A DNA stretch of 64,000 bases from contig NZ_FOAZ01000023.1 of NCBI RefSeq assembly GCF_900109465.1, positions 1 to 64,000 on the forward strand. The letters are read 5' to 3'. Shown here piece after piece: positions 1 through 9,539 of this stretch. The DNA comes from Streptacidiphilus jiangxiensis. Lineage in GTDB: Bacteria; Actinomycetota; Actinomycetes; Streptomycetales; Streptomycetaceae. A model generated the notes under the pieces. That model made no database searches. It was not told the DNA's origin and saw nothing but the letters and a program-made list of their open reading frames with translations. Each line of letters begins with the position of its first letter. Within the stretch, counting starts at the first letter, position 1. Position numbers and translations under genes: made by a program.

Positions 1-1751
1 CTGTGCTTGGCCGCGGTGGTCACGGCCGCGTTGCCGGTCGTGGTCCAGCCGGAGAAGCTACCCGTCTCGAAGCCGCCGTTGGTGACGCCACCGCCACCCG
101 ACCCGCCGTTGACGGTGAGCGAGAAGGTGGCGGTGTGCGTGTGCGCGGTCCCGGTTCCCGTGACGGTGATCTGATACGTCCCGACCGGCGTACTCGAGGC
201 CGTCGAGACCGTCAGCGTCGAGGAGCCGCCGGCCGTGACCGAGGACGGGCTGAATGCCGCGGTGGCGCCGGCCGGGAGGCCGGACGCGCTCAGCGCGACC
301 GACTCGGTGTCCCCGCCACTCGCGGTGGTCGCGATCGTCGTGGTGGCCGACGACCCCTGCGCGACCGAGCCGGAGGTCGGGTTCGCGGCGAGCGAGAAGT
401 CGGAGGCCGGAGGCGCGGTGGAGACGGTCGTCGCGTAGATCTCAGCGGTGGAACCGCCGTTGTCCGCGCTGCCCCAGCTCACTGCGATCTGGTTGTTCGG
501 CAGCGTCGCCAGGCCGAAGGTGTCACCCGGCCACACCGAGGCGTTGCCGTAGTTGGTCGACACCTGAGTCGGCGTGCCGACCAGCCCCGAGGCGGTGGTG
601 AAGGTCTGCAGGTAGGTGGCGTAGCCCTGGCTCGGCGCGTTGGTCTGCCATCCGACGTACGCGGTGCCTGCCGGGCCGCCGACGACCTCCATGATGTGCG
701 CCGCGGTGGTGTTGTCGGGCGTCACGTGTGTCGGTGCGGACCAGGTGGCGCCGTTGTCCGTGGAGTAGCTGAGCCAGCCGATGTCGGTGCCGGAGGACTG
801 CGTGTCCCAGGTGGCGTACAGCGTGCCGCCCGCGTCGATGGCGATGGATCCGTTGATCCACCAGTTCGCCACCGCGTCCGTCCCGGCGTCCGGCCGCACC
901 TGCACCGTCGGGTTCGGCCAGGTGGTGCCGGCGTCGTTCGACCAGGTGAAGTACTCGTAGCCGTTGTGGATCGCGTAGGGGGACGTCGTGTCGGTCGGGT
1001 GGCCCTCGTAGAGCGAGTCCACGCGGCCGTGCGGGTCGACCAGCAGTGGCGCGGCGAACCCGCCCATCGTCGGGTAGTCGGGGCCGATCGCGGTGAATCC
1101 GCCGAACGTCTTGCCGCCGTCGGTCGACTTCTCGATCACGGCGTTCAGCTGGCCGTCGGCGAAGGAGCACGATCCGACCGCGCTGCAGGTGGTCTGGACG
1201 TTGGTCTGGTCCGGACCGTAGTCCCAGGTCACGTACACGGTCCCGTCGGGTGCCACGGCGATGTAGGGCCGGTCTCCGAAGTAGCCGCTCCCGGACGGCT
1301 TGACCGAGGCGGTCTGTGTGAAGGTCGCCCCGTGGTCGAACGAGGCCTCCACCACGGGGTAGTTGTTCGGCGACATGAACGCCGCGTAGACGGTGCCGTT
1401 CGGCGCGACCGCGAGCGCCGGGTCCCAGGCCCCGGACGAGCCCGACAGCATGATCGGCGCGTTGTAGCTGGCACCGCTGTTGGTGGACCGGGCGAACCCG
1501 ATGCCGCCGCATCCGATCCATGACTGGAAGACGTCGCCGGTGGTGTCGGCGGCGGCCACGACCTCCTGGTTCTGGCCGGAGCAGGACGAGCTCACGTTCA
1601 CGATCGGCGCTGTGGCGGCGAGGCGGTGCGGTGCCGCCTGGGCCGTGGCTGCGGCGCCGAACAGGAGGAGGGCGGCGGCGGAGGCCGCTGCGGCGAGGCT
1701 TCGCAGCCGTCGGCGAGAGGCCGCTAAGTGGCGGGACCCGACGTGGTACAT
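1..1751 (-). CDS. Secreted sialidase-like (Asp-box/BNR repeat) protein, C-terminus cut by window edge
   Basis: Reading the minus strand from ATG at 1749-1751 gives an open frame of about 583 codons that runs off the window start. AAAGGGGTG lies about 10 bases upstream of the ATG. The first ~40 residues are an Arg-rich then Ala/Leu-rich signal peptide. Several Asp-box motifs follow (STDGGKTF, STDNGATW, SNDAGTTW, FDHGATF), typical of the beta-propeller blades of sialidases and other exported glycoside-binding proteins. After the propeller comes an Ig-like module (SLAANPTSGSVAQGSS and onward), a Gly-rich linker and the start of a CBM-like domain (NGGFETGSFSGW). It is probably extracellular. The propeller and export signal are clear; catalytic activity and substrate are not. 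Confidence 0.8.
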   Translation of the reverse strand, partial: MYHVGSRHLAASRRRLRSLAAAASAAALLLFGAAATAQAAPHRLAATAPIVNVSSSCSGQNQEVVAAADTTGDVFQSWIGCGGIGFARSTNSGASYNAPIMLSGSSGAWDPALAVAPNGTVYAAFMSPNNYPVVEASFDHGATFTQTASVKPSGSGYFGDRPYIAVAPDGTVYVTWDYGPDQTNVQTTCSAVGSCSFADGQLNAVIEKSTDGGKTFGGFTAIGPDYPTMGGFAAPLLVDPHGRVDSLYEGHPTDTTSPYAIHNGYEYFTWSNDAGTTWPNPTVQVRPDAGTDAVANWWINGSIAIDAGGTLYATWDTQSSGTDIGWLSYSTDNGATWSAPTHVTPDNTTAAHIMEVVGGPAGTAYVGWQTNAPSQGYATYLQTFTTASGLVGTPTQVSTNYGNASVWPGDTFGLATLPNNQIAVSWGSADNGGSTAEIYATTVSTAPPASDFSLAANPTSGSVAQGSSATTTIATTASGGDTESVALSASGLPAGATAAFSPSSVTAGGSSTLTVSTASSTPVGTYQITVTGTGTAHTHTATFSLTVNGGSGGGGVTNGGFETGSFSGWTTTGNAAVTTAAKH

Positions 1752-2168
1752 GGTGGTGGCACCCCTTTCAACTGCGCATGCGGAGATCCGGGGTGGTGCA
1801 GGCCAGGCAAGGCCGTCCCGTAGTCGGAGACGCGGGCCCGGCGGATGCTAGAAGAAGACATGACAAGACGTCAATGATGCAGGCGCCGTCTGTTGCGTCC
1901 ATGCCGGTCAGGGCCGCGCTGTCCCCCTGGGCCCTGTGCGGCGTGATCGTGTTCTGTGCTCGCATGCTTCGCGTCTCTGACGGTCTCCCACGCCTCGCCG
2001 TGAGCGCGGGCGGTTCGGCCCGTGGCGGCGGATGAAGTCCGGTGATTCAAGAACGAGAGTGCGGAGACCGGCAACCGCCCGGCATCGGCCTCGGCCGGGC
2101 CTGGGGCCGGATTTCGCCGGCGCCGAGATCCGACACCACCTCGTGAGGGCCTCTGGGACGACCCGGAT

Positions 2169-2370
2169 TCAGCGCCGGATGCTGACGAGCAGTCCGGCTG
2201 GGGCGAGGACCGTCCACCTCGCGAGGTGGACGAAAGCGGCGGTCGGGGAGACCGAGCTCCACAGGACTCCGGCGATCGCGGAGGCGGCCAGGTGGCCGAT
2301 CGACTGGACGGTGGCCAAGGCGTCGAACGCGGAGCCGAGCAGCTCCTTCCGGGCAAGCGCGGCCACCGCC
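2169..2370 (-). pseudogene. C-terminal remnant of an MFS transporter
   Basis: The minus-strand frame ending at 2169 reads like the last ~65 residues of a major facilitator transporter (GSAFDALATVQSIGHLAASA, then AGVLWSSVSPTAAFV). It has the usual small-residue helix pair and ends shortly after. No start codon or preceding helices are visible, so this is a relic. It lies between the divergent exported Asp-box gene and the subtilase operon. A perfect palindrome at 2211-2232 falls inside it. Confidence 0.45.
2211..2232. promoter_or_regulatory. 22-bp perfect palindrome, candidate operator
   Basis: Two 11-bp arms form an uninterrupted palindrome around the core CACCTCGCGAGGTG. The same 14-bp core recurs at 8469-8482, immediately upstream of the TrmB/LuxR-type regulator gene. 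The site lies about 330 bases upstream of the subtilase operon and 460 bases upstream of the divergent Asp-box gene. I infer an operator. It overlaps decayed MFS coding sequence, so coincidence is possible. Confidence 0.45.
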
Positions 2371-2438
2371 GCCCGGCCGAGATCGGTGTGAGGCTCCGGA
2401 GCCGGGGTTCGTCGATCCGTACGAGGTGTCAGGTCTGG

Positions 2439-2472
2439 CTGTCGAGCTCCCGCCATGGCGGGAGCTCGACAG
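2439..2472. promoter_or_regulatory. 34-bp perfect palindrome upstream of the subtilase
   Basis: Two 17-base arms (left arm begins CTGTCGAGCTCCC) are exact reverse complements with no loop and meet at CCATGG. The palindrome ends 87 bases before the subtilase start. It could act as an operator, an mRNA leader hairpin or a terminator isolating the upstream MFS remnant. No T-run follows it. Confidence 0.5.
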
Positions 2473-2559
2473 GCTGAGCCGCTGACGTGGCTTGCCGCCA
2501 GCGCCAAGAATGGCGCCCAAGTTCCCCCCAGCACCCCCTCAGCCCTCGGAGGCCTTCCC

Positions 2560-5500
2560 TTGTCACGCCCAAGTTCCCGTCGCCGTGGGCTGAGTGTGCT
2601 CGCCGCCTCGGCCCTGTTCGTCCTGGCAGCGTACCCCTCGCATGCGCTGGCCTCGCCCCGGGCGACGCCCCCTGCGCAGGGGGAGGCGCATGCTGCGACC
2701 GGCGGTACCGTGCACAGGGTCACGCTGATCACCGGTGACACGGTCACCGTCACCGCGCTCGCCGACGGCCGCAGTGTGGCCACGGTCCACCAGGTGCAGG
2801 GCTCGACCGGCGGCGTGCTCACCCAGACCGTGGGCAAGGACCTGTACGTCTACCCGGCCGAGGCGCTGCCCTACGTCGCCTCCGGTGCGCTGGACAAGCG
2901 GCTGTTCGACGTGAGCCTGCTGATCGCCGACGGCTACGACGACGCGCACACCGCGCAGTTGCCGCTCATCGTCCAGTACGCGAAGGCCACCGGCGCCGCG
3001 GCCCGCGCGGCGCGGGCCGTCGCTCCCGCGGGGATGTCGCTCGCACGGCCGCTCACCGCGATCAACGGCGCGGCCGTGACCGCGGCCCGCTCCGGCGGTG
3101 CGCGGCTGTGGCAGTCCCTCACGCAACCGGCGACGGCGGCGGCCACCGGTGCCCGCTTCGGTGGTGGCATCGACCGGGTTTGGCTGGACGGCAAGGTGAA
3201 GGCCACGCTCGCGCAGTCCACCGCGCAGATCGGCGCCCCGGACGCGTGGAACGCGGGCGTCACCGGCAAGGGAGTGGACGTCGCGGTCCTGGACACCGGC
3301 ATCGACGCCGGACACCCGGACCTCAGCACGCAGATCGCGGCCTCGCAGAGCTTCGTCCCGGGCGAGGACACCACCGACCACTACGGCCACGGCACCCACG
3401 TTTCGTCCACCATCGCCGGGACCGGCGCCGCCTCGAACGGGGTGGAGAAGGGCGTTGCGCCCGGCGCACACCTGCTGGTCGGCAAGGTGCTCAGCGACCA
3501 GGGCGAAGGCGACGAGTCCTGGATCATCGCGGGCATGCAGTGGGCGGCGCAGACCGAGCACGCGCGCGTCATCAGCATGAGCCTCGGCAGTCCCGAAGCC
3601 AGCGACGGCACCGACCCGATGAGCCAGGCCGTCAACGACCTGAGCGCCTCCACCGGCGCGCTGTTCGTCATCGCGGCGGGCAACAGCGGCGGCCCCGGCG
3701 TCAGTTCGCCCGGCGCGGCCACCGACGCGCTCACCGTGGGCGCTGTCGACTCCAACGACCAGCTGGCCTGGTTCTCCAGCACGGGCCCGCGCACGATCGA
3801 CGGCGGCCTCAAGCCCGAGATCACCGCCCCGGGTGTGGACATCCTGGCCGCCCGCTCGCAGTACGACAGCGAGGGCAGCGGTTCCTACATCACCATGAGC
3901 GGCACCTCGATGGCGACCCCGCACGTCGCCGGGACCGCGGCGCTGTTGGCCGAGGAGCACCCGGACTGGACCGGGCAGCAGCTCAAGGACGCCCTGGTCA
4001 GCACGAGCAAGGAGACCCCGGACATCCCTGTCGTGGACGGAGGCGCGGGCCGGGTCGACGCGCACGCGGCCGTGCTCGGCTCGATCGACGCCTCGGCCGA
4101 GGCGTGGTCCGGCTACTACCCGTGGCCGCACACCGGCGACAAGTCGACCACCAAGACCGTCACGTACACCAACACCGGCGCGTCCGACGTCACTTTGAGC
4201 CTCGCCACCAAGGCGACCGGCCCGGACGGCAACCCAGCCCCCGCCGGGGTCTTCACGCTCTCCGCCCAGAGCGTGACCGTCCCGGCGCACGGCACCGCGC
4301 AGGTGAGCGTCACCGGGGATCCGAACGCGGCGGCATACGGGGTGACGGACGGCCAGGTGCAGGCGACCGACGCCACCGGGGCCGTCGTCGCGCACACCCT
4401 CATCGGCGTCGAGCGCGAGGACGAGCGCTACAACCTCACCGTCAAGGCCACCGACCGCAGCGGTGCCCCGCTCTCCGGAACGGCCGTGCTGTACCGCACC
4501 GGTGACCCGTACCCGAACCCGATCACGATCCCCGCCTCCGGCACGCTGACCATGCGTCTGCCCAAGGGCGAGTACTCGCTGCTGATGTACGCCGACCTGC
4601 CGGGTGCCACCGCCGGGGACGACCTCGGCCTGGGCGTGTTGTCGGTTCCGCAGATCGACCTGGACGCCAACCGCACCGCGGCGCTGGACGCCCGCACCGC
4701 GCGCCAGGTGGCGGCGGTCACGCCGCAGACCAGCGCCGACCGGGAACTGCGGGTGGAGTGGAACCGCGCCACCCCGGGTGGCGGACTGCTCAACGAGAAC
4801 TTCCTGGTTCCGATCCAGTACACCAGCGTGTGGGCGCAGCCGACCGCGCCGGTCACCGACGGCAGCTTCCACTTCGACACGCGGTGGAGCAAGGGTGCGC
4901 CCCCGGTCACGCTCACGGCGACCGAACCGCGCTTCCCGTCCGAGTCCTTCCCCGACGCGGTGGTGGAGCCCGGCAGCACGCTGCTCCCGGCCGGCAGCCG
5001 CCGTCTGAAGGTCGCCTACCTGGGCAACGGCCTGGCTGCCGACTACACCGGACGCAACGTCAAGGGCATGGCGGTGGTAGTGCAGCACCTCACCGGCGCC
5101 TCCTTCGACCAGACCGCCGCCTACGCCACCGCCCAGGCCCAGGCCGCCGCAGCAGCCGGGGCGAAGCTGCTGATCGTCGTCAACGACAGCTACGGCCGAC
5201 TCGCCCAGTGGTACGGCGCCGCCGACTTCACCACCAACAGCCCGATCGAGGTCGTGGGCGTGCGGCACGACGAGGGCTCCGCTCTCGTCAGCGCCACCCT
5301 CCGCGGCGGTGTCCAGCTCGACACCGTCTCGACGCCCAACACCCCTTACGTCTACGACCTGGTGGAGCGCAAGGACGGGAACATCCCGAACCAGGACCTG
5401 ACCTACCGCCCCAAGCTCACGGACCTGGCCCGTGTCGACTCCCGCTTCGCGGGCTCCGCCACCGCGCCCGGCTACGAGGGCCGCTACGACATGCAGAACT

Positions 5501-6354
5501 TCGACCAGTTCGGCGTCGGGTTCGACATGGTGCAGCAGCTGGGCACGGTCCGCACCGACTACGTCACGCCGGGCGCGGGCGGCTTCAAGTGGTACGACGA
5601 GGCCGGCATCACCAACGTGGTCAACGAGCGCGCCCTGATCACGGACTACCGCAAGGGCACCAGGAGCACCGTCAACTGGCTCACCCCTGTCGTGCACCCG
5701 CGGCTCAACAACGCCGGCTCCCTGCCCTTCCGGGGCGGCGACTGGTTCTCCCTCAACATCCCCGGCTACGGGGACGGCAACGCCGGACACAGCGGCTTCG
5801 ACTACGGCCTGTGGAGCGGCACGCCGGACAAGATGCTCGAGACCGTCACCCTCTACCAGGGCTCGACGAAGATCGGCTCCACGATCTACCAGCAGCTCAA
5901 CGTGCAGGCCCCGAGCCAGGCCACGCTGCCCTACCGGCTCGTCGCCGCGACCAGCCAGAACGGCGTGTTCCCGACCTCGACCGCGACCCGCACCGAGTGG
6001 GGCTTCACCTCCGGCACCAACACCGACGGGGCGTGGATCCCGCTGATCCAGCTCGACTACGGCGTCGCGACCGACCTGAACGGCGACGCCGCCCGCCACA
6101 GCACGCTCACCCTGACCGCCTCCCAGCTGCCCGGCGCCACCGGGGCCGGGACGATCACCGGCGCGACGCTCCAGGTCTCCTTCGACGACGGCTCGACCTG
6201 GCACACCGTGAGCCTGAAGGGCGGCCACGGCAGCTGGAGCACGCAGATCACCGCCCCCTCCTGGGCCCGCTACGTCTCCCTGCGAGCCACCTCCCACGAC
6301 AGCGCCCACAACACCGTCACCCAGACCGTCCTGCGCGCCTACGGCGTGAAGTAG
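2560..6354 (+). CDS. Secreted S8 (subtilisin-like) serine protease, 1264 aa
   Basis: A subtilase that hydrolyses peptide bonds outside the cell. The catalytic triad is visible as Asp245 (VAVLDTGID), His277 (HGTHV) and Ser450 (GTSMATPHVAG). I chose TTG at 2560 because GGAGG sits at 2548-2552 with 7-base spacing and the reading then opens on a twin-Arg/Leu-rich signal peptide. The frame is also open upstream to an ATG at 2455 without a comparable site. A ~165-residue propeptide region precedes the catalytic domain, and about 750 residues of beta-rich modules follow it, with a possible PA-like insertion near residues 840-910. The S53 protease gene follows after 11 bases, so the two are probably co-transcribed. 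Substrate specificity cannot be read from sequence. Confidence 0.93.
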   Translation: MSRPSSRRRGLSVLAASALFVLAAYPSHALASPRATPPAQGEAHAATGGTVHRVTLITGDTVTVTALADGRSVATVHQVQGSTGGVLTQTVGKDLYVYPAEALPYVASGALDKRLFDVSLLIADGYDDAHTAQLPLIVQYAKATGAAARAARAVAPAGMSLARPLTAINGAAVTAARSGGARLWQSLTQPATAAATGARFGGGIDRVWLDGKVKATLAQSTAQIGAPDAWNAGVTGKGVDVAVLDTGIDAGHPDLSTQIAASQSFVPGEDTTDHYGHGTHVSSTIAGTGAASNGVEKGVAPGAHLLVGKVLSDQGEGDESWIIAGMQWAAQTEHARVISMSLGSPEASDGTDPMSQAVNDLSASTGALFVIAAGNSGGPGVSSPGAATDALTVGAVDSNDQLAWFSSTGPRTIDGGLKPEITAPGVDILAARSQYDSEGSGSYITMSGTSMATPHVAGTAALLAEEHPDWTGQQLKDALVSTSKETPDIPVVDGGAGRVDAHAAVLGSIDASAEAWSGYYPWPHTGDKSTTKTVTYTNTGASDVTLSLATKATGPDGNPAPAGVFTLSAQSVTVPAHGTAQVSVTGDPNAAAYGVTDGQVQATDATGAVVAHTLIGVEREDERYNLTVKATDRSGAPLSGTAVLYRTGDPYPNPITIPASGTLTMRLPKGEYSLLMYADLPGATAGDDLGLGVLSVPQIDLDANRTAALDARTARQVAAVTPQTSADRELRVEWNRATPGGGLLNENFLVPIQYTSVWAQPTAPVTDGSFHFDTRWSKGAPPVTLTATEPRFPSESFPDAVVEPGSTLLPAGSRRLKVAYLGNGLAADYTGRNVKGMAVVVQHLTGASFDQTAAYATAQAQAAAAAGAKLLIVVNDSYGRLAQWYGAADFTTNSPIEVVGVRHDEGSALVSATLRGGVQLDTVSTPNTPYVYDLVERKDGNIPNQDLTYRPKLTDLARVDSRFAGSATAPGYEGRYDMQNFDQFGVGFDMVQQLGTVRTDYVTPGAGGFKWYDEAGITNVVNERALITDYRKGTRSTVNWLTPVVHPRLNNAGSLPFRGGDWFSLNIPGYGDGNAGHSGFDYGLWSGTPDKMLETVTLYQGSTKIGSTIYQQLNVQAPSQATLPYRLVAATSQNGVFPTSTATRTEWGFTSGTNTDGAWIPLIQLDYGVATDLNGDAARHSTLTLTASQLPGATGAGTITGATLQVSFDDGSTWHTVSLKGGHGSWSTQITAPSWARYVSLRATSHDSAHNTVTQTVLRAYGVK

Positions 6355-6365
6355 GTCGAGCAGCC

Positions 6366-8408
6366 ATGAACCCGGAGCCCACCATCAACACCTCACGCCA
6401 CTCCCGCGCCACGGCGGCCGCGATAGCCGCCCTCGCCCTCACCACCTCCGCGCTCACCATGGCCGCCCAGGGTCAGGCCGCGGCCAGCGCCCCGAGCCCC
6501 GCCGCCCGGGCCCTGACGGGCACGCACCCGGCCTGGGCGACCGCCGACCGCGGCGCGCTGTCCGCCGCGACCCGACTCACCGTCCGCGTCTACCTCGCCG
6601 GGCAGGACCCGGCGGGCCTGGCCGCCTACGCCCGCGCGGTCTCCACCCCGGGAAGCCCCCGCTACGGCCAGTACCTCACCCCGGCCCAGGTCCAGCACCG
6701 CTACGGGCCCACCGCCGCCCAGCTCACGGCCGTCCACGGCTGGCTGACCGGCGCTGGCTTGTCCGTCACCGCCACCACCGCGCACTACGTCGAGGTCAGC
6801 GGTGACGCCGCCGCCCTCGCCCGCGCCTTCGGGACCGCGATCCACCAGTACGCGGTCGGCGGCACGATCCGGCACGCGCCCGTCGGGAACGCCGTCCTGC
6901 CCGCGAGCGTGGCCTCCGCCGTGCTCGCCGTCAGCGGCCTCAGCAGCGTCACCACGCACGCCCACCCGCAGTCCGTGCCGCTGCCGCGCACCGAGGCCGG
7001 GCAACGGGGGACGGCCACCGCGGCCGCGGGTGGCATCCGCACCACCGCGACCTGCTCGGCCTACTGGGGTCAGAAGAAGGTCACCGGTGCCCCCGCCGGC
7101 TACACACCGTCCACGGCCTACGACGAGTGCTCGTTCGTCCCCTCGCAACTGCGCAAGGCCTACGGCATCGCCGCCTCCGGGCTGACCGGCAAGGGTGCCC
7201 GGGTCGCCGTTGTCGACGCCTACGCCTCCTCCACGATGCTCGCCGACGCGAACCGCTTCGCCACCCGCCACGGGGACAAGGCCTTCCGGCCCGGCCAGTA
7301 CACCGAGGTCGTCAACTCCGCCCAGTGGAACAGCCAGGACGCGTGCGGCGGTCCAGCGGGCTGGTCGGGGGAGGAGGCGTTGGACGTGGAGATGGTCCAC
7401 GGCCTCGCCCCGGACGCGAACGTCGTCTACGTCGGCGCGAACTCGTGCACCGACCCGGACCTGCTGGGAGCCCTGTCCACGGTCGTCGACCAGCACCTCG
7501 CGGACGTCGTCTCCAACTCCTGGGGCGAGATCATGCACTCGGCCGGCGGCGACATGGACCCGGGCCTGGTCGCGGCCTATGAGCAGGTGTTCCAGCAGGG
7601 CGCGATCGAGGGCATCGGCTTCGAGTTCTCCGCGGGTGACTGCGGCGACGACTCCCCGGCCGCAGCCGCCACCGGCGTCAACTGCGACCCGACCACCACC
7701 CGCGCGCAGGCCCAGTTCCCCTCCTCCGACCCGTGGGTGACCTCGGTCGGCGGCACCGCGCTCGGGATCAAGGACGCCGGCGGGAGCTACGGCTTCGAGA
7801 CGGACATGGGCACGCTGCGCTCACCGCTCACCGCCGACGGCACCGGCTGGTACCCGCTTCCGGGAGCCTTCTACTTCGGCGGCGGGGGCGGCACCAGCGA
7901 GGACTTCGCCCAGCCCTGGTACCAGCAGCACGCCGTGCCCGGCAGCCTCGCCCACACGCTGATGACGGGCGCTCACAGCGGCTCCGCGCGGCGGGTCACC
8001 CCGGACGTGGCCATGAACGGCGACCTGTACACCTCCGTCCTGGTCGGCATGAGCGACGGCGCGCCGTACGGTGAGGGCGGCTACGGCGGCACCAGCGTCG
8101 CGGCACCCGAGTTCTCCGCCGTCCAGGCCGACGCCATCCAGGCGCGGCACGGCAGGCCGATCGGCTTCGGCAACCCGGCGATCTACCTGCGGGCGAACAG
8201 CAAGGACTTCACCGACGTCGTCGACCAGGCGGCCGCGCACGACCGGGCGCCGCTCAACGCGGTGGCCGACTTCGGCGTCATCGCCGGGCGGCTGCACGCC
8301 AGCCTGATCGCGTTCGGGGAGGACACCAGCCTCAACGCGGTCAAGGGATACGACGACGCCACCGGTGTGGGCAGCCCCACCCTGGCCTACCTGGACTCCT
8401 TCCGGTAG
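6366..8408 (+). CDS. Secreted S53 (sedolisin/kumamolisin-type) protease, 680 aa
   Basis: The second gene of the protease operon. A Sec-type signal peptide (residues 1-40) is followed by a pro-kumamolisin activation domain (about 45-185, with STPGSPRYGQYLTP) and a sedolisin domain. The ExxxD pair of the Ser-Glu-Asp centre is Glu336 and Asp340 (GEEALDVEM), and the nucleophile is Ser577 (GGTSVAAPEF). The C-terminal calcium-site region (GYDDATGVGSPT) is present. Family members are acid-active endopeptidases that mature outside the cell. The start is ATG, with only a weak Shine-Dalgarno sequence (TAGG), consistent with coupling to the subtilase ending 11 bases upstream. A strong hairpin follows the stop. 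Confidence 0.94.
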   Translation: MNPEPTINTSRHSRATAAAIAALALTTSALTMAAQGQAAASAPSPAARALTGTHPAWATADRGALSAATRLTVRVYLAGQDPAGLAAYARAVSTPGSPRYGQYLTPAQVQHRYGPTAAQLTAVHGWLTGAGLSVTATTAHYVEVSGDAAALARAFGTAIHQYAVGGTIRHAPVGNAVLPASVASAVLAVSGLSSVTTHAHPQSVPLPRTEAGQRGTATAAAGGIRTTATCSAYWGQKKVTGAPAGYTPSTAYDECSFVPSQLRKAYGIAASGLTGKGARVAVVDAYASSTMLADANRFATRHGDKAFRPGQYTEVVNSAQWNSQDACGGPAGWSGEEALDVEMVHGLAPDANVVYVGANSCTDPDLLGALSTVVDQHLADVVSNSWGEIMHSAGGDMDPGLVAAYEQVFQQGAIEGIGFEFSAGDCGDDSPAAAATGVNCDPTTTRAQAQFPSSDPWVTSVGGTALGIKDAGGSYGFETDMGTLRSPLTADGTGWYPLPGAFYFGGGGGTSEDFAQPWYQQHAVPGSLAHTLMTGAHSGSARRVTPDVAMNGDLYTSVLVGMSDGAPYGEGGYGGTSVAAPEFSAVQADAIQARHGRPIGFGNPAIYLRANSKDFTDVVDQAAAHDRAPLNAVADFGVIAGRLHASLIAFGEDTSLNAVKGYDDATGVGSPTLAYLDSFR

Positions 8409-8430
8409 ACATCCACACCGGAGCAAGACC

Positions 8431-8466
8431 GGCAGCCGCCCGCCCTCCTCTCAACGGGCGGCTGCC
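8431..8466 (+). terminator. Hairpin terminator after the protease operon
   Basis: Perfect 12-bp arms (GGCAGCCGCCCG and its complement) enclose a 12-base loop starting 22 bases after the S53 stop. No T-run follows, as is common in actinobacteria. Its right arm abuts the regulator-proximal palindrome. Confidence 0.7.
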
Positions 8467-8485
8467 CTCACCTCGCGAGGTGAGG
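8466..8485. promoter_or_regulatory. 20-bp perfect palindrome, candidate autoregulatory operator
   Basis: A perfect palindrome (arms CCTCACCTCG) lies 28 bases before the regulator start. Its 14-bp core is identical to that at 2215-2228 upstream of the protease operon. Two copies flanking one operon and its adjacent regulator suggest a shared operator. This is inference from position and symmetry only. Confidence 0.5.
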
Positions 8486-8513
8486 TCCACGAACGATGGT
8501 AAGGAGCACCCCG

Positions 8514-9539
8514 GTGCTGGAATCCGCGGACGAACACGTCAGGATGCTGTCCCGCTTCGGGCTCGGCCTCGAAGCCGAGAAGGTCTACCTGGCTCTGGTC
8601 ACCCGCACCGCTGCGCGCACCGAGGCGCTGGCCGAACAGACGAACCTCGCCCTGCCGCGGGTGCAGGCCGCGGTCACCACCCTGGCCACCGCCGGCCTGG
8701 TCCAGCCCTTCGACGACGGCGCCTACCGGGCCCGCACACCGGAGTACGCGTTCCGCGACCTGCTGGACCGCCGCCAACGTGAACTCGACGACGACCGCGC
8801 CCATGTGGAGCGCCTGGCCGAGGTGTTCCGCCGCTCGGCGGCCGCGCGCGACACCTCCGAGATCGTCCAGGTGATCACCGGTCGCGCCGCCGTCGCCGCC
8901 GCCACCTGCGACCTTCAGGAGAGCGCGCAGTACGAGGTCCGCTCGATGGTGAAACCACCGGTGCTCGCCCAGCCGGCCGGTGACAACGTCGAGGTGCAGA
9001 CCTCCCGGATGTCCAAGGGCATCTGCTACCGCACCGTCTACGAGCAGTCGATGCTCAGCGAGGCCTCCGAGGTCAGGCTGCTGGAGACCTCGCTGCGCTG
9101 CGGCGAGCTCGTTCGCACGACCAGCCATGTTCCGGTCAAGCTGATGATGGCCGACGCCTCGCAGGCCATCGTCCCCCTGGACCGCAACACACCCGAGCCC
9201 TCCGCCGTGCTCGTCCGCCACCGCAGCCTGATCGACGTCCTGGAGGCCCTGTTCGAACGCGTCTGGGTGTCCTCCACTCCGCTCGCGCCGTGGCAGGACG
9301 CCACCACCCCCCGGACGTCCGAAGCGGGGCCGCAGGAGATGTCCGGCGACGCCCCCTCGGCCGAGGACGTACGTCTGCTCTCGCTCATGGTCGCGGGCCT
9401 GACGGATCAGGCGCTCTCGGTGCACCTCGAAATCAGCACGCGCACCGTGGAACGCCGCATCCGCCGACTCATGGACGACGCGGCCGTCACGACCCGCATC
9501 CAGCTCGCCCTGCACGCAGCGCGTCGCGGCTGGATCTGA
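8514..9539 (+). CDS. TrmB-like / LuxR-type HTH transcriptional regulator
   Basis: A 341-aa cytoplasmic regulator. The N-terminal ~75 residues form a TrmB-like winged helix (GLGLEAEKVYLALVTR, then ALAEQTNLALPRVQAAVTTL). The middle resembles a TrmB effector/PLD-like region. The last ~60 residues are a LuxR-type helix-turn-helix (LMVAGLTDQALSVHLEIS, then TRTVERRIRRLMDD). GTG at 8514 is preferred because AAGGAG at 8501-8506 is correctly spaced; ATG at 8496 lacks a site. It follows the protease operon and has a palindrome at its promoter that also occurs before that operon, so I infer control of the proteases and of itself. Confidence 0.85.
   Translation: MLESADEHVRMLSRFGLGLEAEKVYLALVTRTAARTEALAEQTNLALPRVQAAVTTLATAGLVQPFDDGAYRARTPEYAFRDLLDRRQRELDDDRAHVERLAEVFRRSAAARDTSEIVQVITGRAAVAAATCDLQESAQYEVRSMVKPPVLAQPAGDNVEVQTSRMSKGICYRTVYEQSMLSEASEVRLLETSLRCGELVRTTSHVPVKLMMADASQAIVPLDRNTPEPSAVLVRHRSLIDVLEALFERVWVSSTPLAPWQDATTPRTSEAGPQEMSGDAPSAEDVRLLSLMVAGLTDQALSVHLEISTRTVERRIRRLMDDAAVTTRIQLALHAARRGWI

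Noticed and set aside
3-1523. 506-codon plus-strand frame and other long frames opposite the Asp-box gene
   Set aside because: Arg/Gly-rich shadow translation. The minus-strand frame has a signal peptide, a ribosome binding site and Asp boxes.
2563-6309. 1248-codon minus-strand frame opposite the subtilase
   Set aside because: No family motifs and a composition typical of antisense to a GC-rich gene.
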